From contig JAPXFQ010001151.1 in NCBI GenBank assembly GCA_028564705.1, positions 186,001 to 250,000 of the forward strand: DNA of 64,000 nucleotides, written 5' to 3'. This document shows, piece after piece, positions 45,701-55,115 of this stretch. The notes under the pieces are model-generated. The model had not been told where the DNA came from. It ran no database searches and saw nothing but the letters and a program-made list of their open reading frames with translations. The stretch's first letter is position 1, and each line of letters opens with the position of its first letter. The DNA comes from Apricaphanius iberus. Its lineage: Eukaryota; Chordata; Actinopteri; Cyprinodontiformes; Aphaniidae. A program made the position numbers and the translations under genes.

Positions 45701-46355
45701 TTCCAGGTTCTGTTAGACATGGGTGTTTTTGGACTAAGGCCTCTGCAACCTGTCCAACCTGAAGGCCTGTGGGATAGGCAGTGTAACTGTACATGTAATC
45801 TGCCAGCCTTTCCATTATTTCATACCTGACCTGGGGGTTGTTGATGACAGTTCCACTTTTCAAAAACTGTTCATTCGCATTCCTCAGTACTGCCTCTGTT
45901 GCAACTGAAAAACTTGGAATTTGAATTTCACTTGGCCAAAATGCCCTTTCAGGGCTTAATAAGACAGTGCCTTGTGATGACACCGAAGATGTGCCATCTG
46001 ACTGGTAGTCTGCAGAACTAGAGGATGACTGTGATGACAGCGTTTTTGAAGTCAAACTGGAAGTATCACTCACACCGTCTGCCACATTTTCAGTCTCCGG
46101 TGTTGCTAATGAGAGCACTATGGATGGAATAGTGACCACCTTGATTGTTCCCTTATGTTTAACCTCGTTAGTAGAATGAATTGTGAAGAAATCTCCAAAG
46201 TCCTCATCAAAGTAATGGAGGGTGAATTCCTCATGGATCTGGAAAGTGTCCTTTACAGTCTTGTGCAATTGCTCCACTGTGTCTGGGATCCCGGATGATA
46301 GTGTGAGCTTCTCACTGTGATGATCTATAATCACCTTCACAACAACAGGGTCCAT
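42767..46355 (-). CDS. CACTA accessory protein, PB1-like N-terminus (4 exons)
   Basis: Exons on the minus strand: 46355-45315, 45180-45025, 44619-44524, 43078-42767, all phase 0 with GT-AG borders. The product is 534 aa. Residues 1-75 look like a PB1/ubiquitin-like fold with an OPCA-like acidic loop ([12 protein letters not shown]). Residues 90-125 are Ser-rich. About 135-260 form a conserved block ([10 protein letters not shown] ... [16 protein letters not shown] ... [16 protein letters not shown]) known from uncharacterised multi-copy fish proteins. The C-terminal exons are helical, and the last contains [20 protein letters not shown]. The ATG lies directly at a splice acceptor (TTTCATACAG|ATG), so it must be joined to an upstream leader. 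A DNA-binding or transposition-helper role like TnpA of En/Spm is inference. Confidence 0.8.
43400..43440. repeat. Short LINE-tail-like piece
   Basis: AGTGGCACTATATAAATAAA followed by ACTGATTTGAA resembles the L2 3' terminus; too short for family assignment. Confidence 0.35.
43495..44326. mobile_element. Non-autonomous hAT element with perfect 8-bp duplication
   Basis: ATATTTGG occurs at 43487-43494 and 44327-44334. Ends are TAGAGGTCGACCAATAT and, in reverse, TAAGGATCGACCAATAT. It is 832 bp, has no transposase, and is inserted in the third intron of the accessory gene. Confidence 0.85.
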
Positions 46356-46463
46356 CTGTATGAAAACAATTCACAACTGGAAATCAGAGTATGATTGCTG
46401 TACAGTTGATGCTTTTAGCTTTTTTACCTACTACTGGACAATAATGTGTCTTTTTAAACTGAC
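46356..46463 (-). other. Possible intron joining transposase and accessory frames
   Basis: In minus-strand sense, CGCATG|GTCAGT (46464/46463) and TTTCATACAG|ATG (46356/46355) would delete 108 nt and the transposase's last 11 codons and stop, giving an in-frame fusion. The donor is suboptimal; this is a prediction. Confidence 0.35.
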
Positions 46464-49091
46464 CATGCGTTTCCCTCCCACACAGTATGCTGCCAGGGGG
46501 TATGTATCACTAAGTTGCTGTATGTGCAGCAGTGTCACCTTCCCAGAGTGCTCCACAACAAACCCCCTAAAATGTTCATAATACCAACTGTTAAGCAACT
46601 TAACAATGAAATTAAGATCACTGCCTACAATCACAATTTGTGAAATTTCCACAAAATCGGGTAGACCACCAGTAGATCCATGAGGCAAAATCATCCCAGC
46701 TGAGTATCTGGTTCCATGATATGACAGTGCATTTGTCAGATCCACTGTGGTTTGTGTTGGATGTAGCTTTTTAAAGGATTCCTGTATTTCGTCATGCAGC
46801 AATGCCAATGGAATAGTAGTTACTTTACTCACACATAATGCAGGTTTCAAAGCATCAGCATGTAAATGATATGACATCATCATTTGGTGCTTTGTGGTGA
46901 GACTGAGTAGAATGTTTCTGAAACTGTTTGTGTGTCTAACAATACGCTTGAAACAACTATGCTTTGCCTCAAAGCGCATAGTCCAGATACAAACCAAAGG
47001 TCCAAAGCATTTTATCAGATCTGGATAATGTTCCAAAAAATGGAACTTAGGAGTTAACTTAAAATCAGGAAAGACTTCCAACAGTCTATGGCGATGTTCA
47101 GATATCAGTTTATCGAGATAACTTATACTGTCCTCGGTATGAATAGGGGATACCACGAGTTCAGTAATATCTTTTAATGTCATGAGAACTTGCCATGCTG
47201 GATCACTGAATGGCACCTTTGCACCAATTATAAATGGCAATAATCTCAGTAGTGTCCAATTCTCGTGTGCGTTTCCACCAATAGATCTGTGAGAAGAAAG
47301 ATTTAGTGGGATGGGTTGGGGGCGGTCAGTTTTATCAGTCCAATTATATGGAAACTCAGCAATTAAATTGTTCAGTTGTAAAAGACTGAAATACTGCTTT
47401 TTTACAAACAAGTTAAAACAAAGTGCCAACTCTAAAGGTATTATTCCTTCCAAGAGGTCATGGAGCACATCTGGTGGGTACCCTGTCACAAAATGGAAAT
47501 GCTTCAATTTTTCTGTTAAGGGACAAACCTTCTTTACACCGTAACAATGTAGGAGATCAGGGTTTTCGTTTACAGATTGAACGTGTGAAGTATAATTCTC
47601 CTTTGTTCTTGGTGGAAAAAACCCAGAATGCACCTCTTTTTTCTGGAAGTCTGAATGGTCCCCAATACAAAATCTACATATGTAATGCCCAGTAAAACTT
47701 TCCACCAGGCCACTCAAAGAATGAGCACCAAGGTTATCCGCTGAAACACAAAAAACTGTTCCTCTGATATTTTTGCCACTGGCAGGGAAAAAAATACCTT
47801 CTTCCTCTAATGTAATGAGGTCCTTCAAGAGAGGTTTCAGGACAGTTTCATAGCCAAATTTTTTAACATCATTAGCTTTGCAAAGAAGTGCCAAATTAAT
47901 TGATGTTAATTGGGATCTCAATTCTGATGGCACATCTGCTAGTACCCAATACACGGCAGTCACTTTATGTTTTTTCCGTGAGGTTCCAAGTGGATTACAT
48001 ATTTCGAAATCATCCACATAAAGTATAAGTGAAATTCTTAGCTCCCTATCTGTGAGAAACGCATTTAACTTGAAATATTCGCCGTCTCGAAAGGATGAAA
48101 GCTGTGATGCATTGCCAGAATGTCTTGTCAGTACTTTACTTACAATATCTTTATTGTTTAATAGTTGCTGTAAGGACTGTAGAATGGGCACATATTGAAA
48201 AGAAGAACTGTCCAGTGAATCAAATATATATTCAACTGGTTCAATAAAATGGAAGTTTTCTTTAAAGTATTTCCTCCTCTTATACTGAGAATGAAAAGGA
48301 CCATCAGGATCAAAAGCTTTAGTTAGAGGATTACAGAATTGTAATTTTTCAACTAACTCACTGATAACACTTTCGTCAACAGTGCAGTTATTCTGTGTCA
48401 AAATGTTTTTCACTAAATTTGGAATGTATTGCGATGATGATGCACAAATAAACTGGAGCTGTTCCACCAAGTCATCTAAACATTTACCTGTGACATTATA
48501 AATGCTTTCTAATTTCAACAAGAGAGAACCTATTACTTCCACAAATGCCTTTGTTTGTCCTTCGCAATCCAAATCTACAGTAGTATCCAATTCCACATCA
48601 CTAATTGATTCCACTGATGAAAAATGGCTTTCATTATGTTGAACACTTGTAGAAATAGGAAGTTTTACAATCACATCAGTCTTTAAGTCATCACATGAGA
48701 AAGATTGGTGCTTTCGACTTCTGTGAGTAGCATATGTGCCATATATGTTTGTTTTGAACTCACAACCATCAAACACACACACTATTGTTTCTAGTCGTTT
48801 CAGATGAGAGTTAATGTGTTTAAAATAGTCTTTTGTATTTGGAAAGCATGAGTCACAAATTTTACATTTAAAAGCTATCACATCGCGTTGATTTTCAGAT
48901 TCCTCTGATTTGTGAGCTCTACACAAGTGTGTACGCAAACCACCCCAAGTTTTAAAGGAACATGGACAGCTCAAGTGAATACAAGGCAGAAAATGTCCAT
49001 GACCAAAATGTCCATGTTTCAGTCGATAGTGTTTAAGAAGTCCCCCCTTTGATGATGCCACAAATGTGCAGAGCTTACACGGCCATTCCAT
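46431..49091 (-). CDS. CACTA/EnSpm transposase with N-terminal zinc fingers
   Basis: 886 codons without interruption. Four C2H2 fingers occupy residues 5-26, about 37-60, 76-96 and 105-128. A helical region (about 180-330) follows. The TNP2-like catalytic region starts near 350: LILYVDDFEICNPLG (Asp 360/361), FCVSADNLGAHSL (Asp 452), the CRFCIGDH zinc-like motif (472-479), GYPPDVLHDLLEGIIPLEL (537-555) and MRFEAKHSCFKR with Glu 708. These Asp/Asp/Glu positions fit a DDE transposase. The role is to bind the ends and cut and paste the element. ATG 49091 has G at +4 and follows an acceptor at 49271 with no closer ATG in frame. The accessory ORF starts 75 nt after its stop on the same strand. Confidence 0.88.
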   Translation of the reverse strand: MEWPCKLCTFVASSKGGLLKHYRLKHGHFGHGHFLPCIHLSCPCSFKTWGGLRTHLCRAHKSEESENQRDVIAFKCKICDSCFPNTKDYFKHINSHLKRLETIVCVFDGCEFKTNIYGTYATHRSRKHQSFSCDDLKTDVIVKLPISTSVQHNESHFSSVESISDVELDTTVDLDCEGQTKAFVEVIGSLLLKLESIYNVTGKCLDDLVEQLQFICASSSQYIPNLVKNILTQNNCTVDESVISELVEKLQFCNPLTKAFDPDGPFHSQYKRRKYFKENFHFIEPVEYIFDSLDSSSFQYVPILQSLQQLLNNKDIVSKVLTRHSGNASQLSSFRDGEYFKLNAFLTDRELRISLILYVDDFEICNPLGTSRKKHKVTAVYWVLADVPSELRSQLTSINLALLCKANDVKKFGYETVLKPLLKDLITLEEEGIFFPASGKNIRGTVFCVSADNLGAHSLSGLVESFTGHYICRFCIGDHSDFQKKEVHSGFFPPRTKENYTSHVQSVNENPDLLHCYGVKKVCPLTEKLKHFHFVTGYPPDVLHDLLEGIIPLELALCFNLFVKKQYFSLLQLNNLIAEFPYNWTDKTDRPQPIPLNLSSHRSIGGNAHENWTLLRLLPFIIGAKVPFSDPAWQVLMTLKDITELVVSPIHTEDSISYLDKLISEHRHRLLEVFPDFKLTPKFHFLEHYPDLIKCFGPLVCIWTMRFEAKHSCFKRIVRHTNSFRNILLSLTTKHQMMMSYHLHADALKPALCVSKVTTIPLALLHDEIQESFKKLHPTQTTVDLTNALSYHGTRYSAGMILPHGSTGGLPDFVEISQIVIVGSDLNFIVKLLNSWYYEHFRGFVVEHSGKVTLLHIQQLSDTYPLAAYCVGGKRMVSLKRHIIVQ

Positions 49092-49101
49092 ACACTTTTA
49101 C

Positions 49102-49270
49102 CTTACTGTGGGTTAAATGGGGTGCACAAGTGGCTCACAGGGCGGAGATTATAACGTGACTCTTTTTCCCTTGGTGATCTGGGTCCAAGTGTGGTGTGCT
49201 GCCGTTTGCTGCACGTCCTCCCTATATCTTTCTCCTTTACATGTGCATTCATGTGGCTCCCACATTCATT
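49102..49270 (-). other. Leader exon upstream of transposase with alternative donor
   Basis: Preceded by acceptor CTATGTTACAG (ends 49271). It runs into the transposase ATG 10 bases beyond a good donor, CAGTAAG|GTAAAAG (49102/49101). Using that donor and the acceptor at 46356 would skip the transposase and express the accessory protein. Confidence 0.5.
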
Positions 49271-49367
49271 CTGTAACATAGGGACAACACATAACATCAA
49301 TATTCGCACAAAAAATTTGGGATAAATATAGGCAATGCTTTGCTATCATCAAACAGAAACAACTTAC

Positions 49368-49400
49368 CTACTCTCTTTACTTGGTCAGTTGTTACCCATG
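49368..49400 (-). other. 33-bp noncoding leader exon
   Basis: Flanked by TTGCTTTTCAG and GTAAGTTG. It contains only a four-codon open frame, consistent with 5' UTR. Confidence 0.5.
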
Positions 49401-50514
49401 CTGAAAAGCAAATTTTGAAAATATATTGAATGCATGATAAAACCAACAAGCTTATGGCATTTATTTCCATAACAACCTAAGTCGCTATGAATTACATGCT
49501 TTGCTGAATAAAAACAAGATTTGGCTTGAATAATTCATTTTTTAGTTGATATAGTCTTTTTACCTGTGAACTTTTTAAAATAAGGCTACCAGAAATGCAC
49601 GCACTCAGTGCTCCAGTGAGTGAAACAGAGACTTGCATTGGAAATTAGGACAGAGACCAGCCTGAGAAGTTCGGCGACATTGCTAATTACTTTTGTCATT
49701 TCTTTGCTCGAGTTTAATCTCAATGAATTACAATTTTTATCGTATTGCTTACACTTTTTAAATATTGTTTACTTTCCATACATGCCGATAAGGCACACAT
49801 TAAAAAAACAGTTCGAGACGAGAGCCGAGGGAGGGGGTCCTGTGCCTCTTCGACCGAAACCACCTCGTGCAGGTGGATGGGGTCGGCGTTTAGCGCCAAA
49901 AGGCAGCCAGCTCAAGCACTGCCAGCCTGAATTCAAAGAAATTATTACTTTGAATTGCATATGTCCTCCCGCTATTTTTTGTTTCGGTTTTACAGCGGTC
50001 TAGAGCTCTCAACGGGCCTGCAAATTAAAACCAGACGACCCGCGGGTGCTAATGCCCGAACCCGACGCGTACTGACTCTAGCACTCACTCGTAACCAGCC
50101 AAAAAACAATGCGGTGCATCGGTGCCCAATGAGCTTTTAAGTACACCCGGCTAGTGTCTGTGCCAGTCTGAAACCGACAAACTAGTCCGTGAAGCATCTT
50201 GATAAGGTTATAAATGGGTGCCAATGGCTAACTAGGCAGTGCGAAATGTTTTAGGTTTTATTCCCAAACCTACCTCCACCTTAAAATGTGCAAGACATAT
50301 TGCAGTTACACACATTAAATGTTCGAGCTACACGTGTCAGAAGCCTATAGCCATCTTATCGCCTTGAGTTGTTCAGATGCTAACAAGGCAAATTAACCAG
50401 CTAAGCTAGCTGTAACGTCGCGATATGCTTGCCAACGGATATTCCATGCTCAAGAGTGGTTTCTGTATCAAAGAAGGCTTATAAGAAATCATAAATATGT
50501 TCAAAATTACTTAC

Positions 50515-50640
50515 CGTCGAGTTAGGTTGAAATTCAATCCGCTGTGCCCGTCTGCCAGCAGTAATCCTTCTCGGTCAGCTCTGTCCCAGAACCGTTACAG
50601 AATGACGACGTCACTCCCGCTCTCTTTACTTGATTTTTTT
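50515..50640 (-). promoter_or_regulatory. First leader exon and promoter of the CACTA transcription unit
   Basis: Ends with the strong donor TCGACG|GTAAGT (exon edge 50515). Upstream, near 50607-50614, is a CRE-like TGACGTCG. It is GC-richer than its surroundings and about 350 bp from the element's end. The transcription start was not determined. Confidence 0.5.
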
Positions 50641-50991
50641 AAGTTGTTAAGTTAGGTCTCAAATAAAATTGAGTTGTATTCTATAATAATTAGACTTATT
50701 AAAACTAATGCTGTTCGTAGTGTATTCTCAAAAATGTTGTTGAAGCATACAGTGATTATTATCAATATTTAAACCATGTAATCTGTCAGTCAAATAGTGC
50801 TTTATTTCAGAGAAATAAACTTAATTTACATGTGTATATTTTACACAAAGGTTCCTGTTGGAGTTTTACTAATTAATTTTGATGTATTCATATCAAATAC
50901 TCTTCATAATGGTATTCAGCAGTTTTATCAAGCTTACATACCTATATATTACTGTCAAATTTACTGGGTCCTTGAATTATTTCTTAGAGTG

Positions 50992-52190
50992 TAGCTTTGT
51001 CAGGATGATTCTGGCGCAGAACGCATTGCCCCTGTTAAACCCACAGCAAGACGCACGCAATCCATATAACGCTTTTGTCCTTGATGAATATGAGTAGGAT
51101 AGTTTGGTTACTGTAAGGTCACTGATTATCATTCGTCTATATATTTGTATTATGTTTAGTCTAATGTTTAGTTTTAAACCGCACTTTGTAGTACGGGAGA
51201 AACGCAATTTCAGTCTGTTGTGTAATGTACTTTTGTATGGTTTGATTGACAATAAAGTGGACTAAGACTAAGATATAAATCCATAAATTCAGATATGTCT
51301 CAACTTTCTATTAATTTTGAATCTAAATTGCTAATGATAAATAATAAAAAAGTATGGCAACTATAGGAAAAAAGAAATGACGGATAGAAAAAAAGGAGGA
51401 AGGGTGTATAACCGAATTCAGACCCCTGACACTGTTTACTCATAAAAGAGAATGTGTTTTCACTGTCAAAGATGGGGAAAAAAAGAGTAAGTATTTAGCG
51501 GGTTTAACAAGAAAACTAAACTGGCCCAACTCTAACCCAAATCCATATGTTCACATTTGTGAACGTAAGCTGAGAGCTCTCTCCATCTCAAAACACTTTG
51601 TCATGAGCTATCTAGGTTCCAGGTACCATCAAGTCTACCTAAACCAGAACTAAAGCGGTTTTATATAGATGATAGACTACCAACAACATAACATTGTAGG
51701 AATAAAACAGTCTTAATAGAATTTCCTAACTGGGGAACATATAAAAGTTTTCTATCTTAATAATAATAAAACAAAGAGTCTATTACTTTTCTTTCTTTAA
51801 CTTTAAATTTGCTGCTTGTGTTGTTGTTGGGTCCTTTTTCCTGAATTCATTAGGTTTTTTGTGTCATTTCAAAAGCTCATCAGTTACTGATAGTAAATTA
51901 TTTTTGTAATGGTTATCAAGCAAAGCAGTATCGACAAACGATTGTAACGGTTAGTCACCTCCTTATATAATTCTTTTATTACCAAAATAAACCACAGGCG
52001 CTGAACAGAAATAGCTTTTCCCCCTTCCATTCTGTTTAATAGGGGAACCAACTAAGATCTTGCTAATATTGTGATTTTAAGTATTTGCTTTACCCTTCAG
52101 TTAGTTTTGCATAAAGGTCCCTGTCTTATCTCCAAGTTTCAAAAAGAAATGATCAATCAGGAAAAGCTTATACTATATTCTAATAAAAAC
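50992..52190. repeat. Inner half of the left arm of the large inverted repeat
   Basis: Reverse complement of 55795-57006, with few substitutions, a 22-bp deletion near 51566 relative to the right arm and small indels. Separated from its outer half by the CACTA element. Confidence 0.9.
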
Positions 52191-53202
52191 ATTTGAACAC
52201 TGAAATATCTACAATGCATCACCTACACGATGAATGATTGTGAAATAAAAAACACATTTCATTGCTCAGGGCTTGCTCTCTTCACTTTAGCAACCATGAC
52301 TTTTTTAAACCAAGTTTGCACAATCTGCTTTTCTCTGCTGCTAAGGTTTTTCATGTGTATGACCGGTAAAACAGTTTTCCTCTTATGTAGTTTTTCAAAT
52401 ATCTGACAGAATTGATTTCTATAACATAGTCGGTATACAGATGAGGTCATTTTTCCAAATTAAATTTTAAAGCTAAACATACAACTGGTGTCATTTATCC
52501 AAACATTATTTGTATGCATAAAAAAATTGTGAAAACCCTTAAAAATACACTTTTTATATATTTTTAGAGTAAATAACAAACAAACGTAGTATACACTAGT
52601 TTGTTGATATTCCTCAGACTTGTCGATCTTGCTGAATCAGCTAACATTTTTCTCTCTAAACTTCTAAGTTACTTTTTAAAATATCAACACCAGAGACATA
52701 TAAAAAAAGCATGTTCATGTGTAAAATGAGTTGATCTTTTTTATGCACTAACCCGGACCACCACTTTACTCTTTAATACAATTTTGATGAGGTCCTCCAG
52801 GTGATATAAGATAAAAAAAATAAAAAAAAACTGCCAGTCATGAAATATTACTTTTTAGATTTTTTTGCTTTAGCCTGCAAACATAGAAAAGAGTGTGAAA
52901 CTGTATTTAATTAATATGCAATTGATTTACTTCAACTTTAAAGGTCTCTTTTCTTCCCACCATATGTTCTACCAAGTTCTCCACATTCTACAACTTGTCT
53001 TTACTTGTTAGCTAAAGCAACAGTAAACACTCTGTGACAGTAATTGCTGGCCAAACATCCAGTATCACCAGAGATTATCGGTGAACATTTAGATAGCATT
53101 AGCTGAGAAACTATCAAGCAAATTCAGCTAACTTATTCAAATGATGTTATTAACATCAGTCGATTTGATACCAGTTTAGGTTTTAACTTACCATTTTTTG
53201 GC

Positions 53203-53290
53203 TGAATTCCGGTCATTCGCCTTCAAATGTTGGCTAGACAACTTGCCTGCTGGTTTCAACATTCCCTCTGCTCTGCCTCACTCAGTTTTG
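53203..53290 (-). other. Possible first exon with ATG at splice donor
   Basis: On the minus strand GAATTCAGCCAAAAAATG|GTAAGTTA gives a strong donor immediately after an ATG, preceded by the GC-richer region at 53.28-53.7 kb. No downstream coding exon could be assigned. Confidence 0.3.
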
Positions 53291-54402
53291 CTCTCATCAG
53301 TGCAGCTCTGTAAAACTGCTTGAACCACATGTGGCCGGATGCCGTTTGCATGTTGGCCACTGTATGGCATTGTGCCAGTCTTGCCAACCACCTTGATTAG
53401 TGGGTGGCACCATGCACCTGTTTTAAAAGCGGATGTGTTTGGCCAGCCGGCCTCTTCCTGCTGCATTCCGTAGTGACTGTGGTGTGGCGTGGCCAGGTCT
53501 TTTGTTTGGCGTGTCGCTGTCAAAGGCGCAAAACTCCTTGCGTGCGGCACGGCTGGCTGCTGGGGCTGTGAAGGGATTGCTCTGCTGGATGTTGTGCGTC
53601 CTATTAAATGTCCGCTCCGGTATGTGTGTTCACTGTCATTTCTGCCTTTTGCTCGTCTCTCGGCTGATTTTTGTGCCTGCTTGTTGTAGATCATAGCAGG
53701 ATTACGCCGCCGCCTTTGAGGCTCTCCCCCTCTGCATGCTTGTAGGGGCTCTGATCATGCCAGTGCAGTGAGGCGCCAGATCTTGGGTCGCCCAGGTCCG
53801 CTACTCCTTGGAAGATTGCTGCTGTTTTGGCTCCTCTAATTCTCCCTCATCGCTCCAGCTTACGCTGTCCGCTCTGGTTCCGGCGCGGGCCTCATAGCGG
53901 ATGGACTGTGGGATAGTGACGCGCTTGGCTGTCCAGGGCTGAGCTGAATAGGCCACTAAAGAACTTATTTTAAATCGGTGTTTATTCCATTTTGCATGTG
54001 TTTCTTCATTTATTTGTTTTGTTGTTTTGCATTGTTTTGTTTAATTCTTTTGTGCATGTTTATTTACTGTTGTACGTTATCTTTAGTCCATATTAGTGTT
54101 TAGTATTTTGGTTATTCTAATTGTTTTCCTTGTCTTGTCAGGTGCTGTGGGCCCAAGCGGCAGTGCAATCGTTGGTGGTGGCATTTCTTCACAATCCCCC
54201 TTCCCTTGTTGCTGTGTTTGAGTGCGTGTGAGTGAGGAGCACTGGTGATTAGTGTGAGGATCCCTGTTTTCTGTTTGATTCTGCCGCACGGTAAGCCCCA
54301 GTCCTGACAGGCTTCCTTTCCCCCTCCTTAGTGCCAAGTTTTGTGGATTGTGTTTATGTTGGTTTGCTGTGATTTACTTTTAAAGGGTTGAAAAAAAAAA
54401 AA

Positions 54403-54427
54403 ATAATAATAATAATAATAATAATAA
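54403..54427. repeat. (AAT)n microsatellite
   Basis: About eight AAT units after an A run. Confidence 0.9.
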
Positions 54428-54599
54428 AAGTTATATTTTTTATATTGAAACCGTCTCTGGCCCGTGGCATATATGAGCTTGTGAGCTTCTGTGTGAACTG
54501 TGTAGTTCCTGAGGTAAACTCCCCCCTCCTCCTTGGGTGTGGTTTGCTACTTAGTACTTTCCAGTCATAGTACACACATTTTTACCGGGTGCAAAATGC

Positions 54600-54767
54600 A
54601 AACTTGATGATATTAAGTTGTTTGAACTTGAACACTGAATTACTAATCGCTAGATCATATAAAAAGTACAGTTAACTTAGAATTCCTAAGTAATGTAAAG
54701 AATAAACAGCTATTTAGTAATTTGGATTTAACATTTTTAAGATGAATGAACATTTGGGTTTACAGTG
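54600..54767. repeat. Right end of a second CACTG-type element
   Basis: Sequence ends GGGTTTACAGTG followed by TA. In reverse this is CACTGTAAACCC, a typical fish EnSpm-like end. No matching left end was found in the spacer. Confidence 0.35.
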
Positions 54768-54949
54768 TACCTTCTTTATGTGAAAGATCTGAAACATGTG
54801 AAATGTTATACAATCCAACTTCTTCCATTCAAAAATGTTTTTTTAGGTATGGTCTGACAGTGTTAAGTAAAACCCCATCCCCCCTCGAGGTGTCTGTGAA
54901 CTGGTGAGTAAGGAGGGTGAAAGGTGGGAGCTGTGCATATCCCCCGTAA

Positions 54950-55115
54950 GCAATGCTACAGATTTAATACACAAATTGTAGAGAAAGCGATAAAACATTT
55001 ACCGTACGAAGAAATAATACTTTAGTATGAAAAAGTAATGTTAAACGAGTTCAAGATGAACCTAACATACTTTTGCTGCTTGATTTAATTCTTTAAAAAC
55101 TCAAACTAACTGTGA
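54950..55115. repeat. Dispersed repeat shared with 29520-29890
   Basis: Same ordered blocks as the 29.5 kb copy, in the same orientation. Confidence 0.6.

Larger units (their letters stand above)
41064..50991 (-). mobile_element. CACTA/EnSpm-like DNA transposon, apparently complete
   Basis: 9,928 bp. Left end CACTCTAAGAAAAAATACAG and right end (reverse) CACTCTAAGAAATAATTCAA form a 12-13 bp terminal inverted repeat with the CACT start of EnSpm/CACTA. The 2-bp TA duplication is proven by the empty site in the sister arm. On the minus strand it carries a leader with introns (exons about 50610-50515, 49400-49368, from 49270), an 886-aa transposase and a 534-aa accessory protein. Both frames are free of damage. 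Smaller elements at 41708-42047 and 43495-44326 sit in noncoding parts. Confidence 0.9.

Noticed and set aside
49103..49309. 68-codon minus-strand ORF before the transposase
   Set aside because: Spans a splice acceptor (49271) and ends before the transposase ATG; better explained as intron plus leader exon.
50977..51252. 91- and 112-codon ORFs (also 56746-57084)
   Set aside because: Opposite strand to the inferred arm transcription unit, cross a repeat junction in the left copy, and have no domain.
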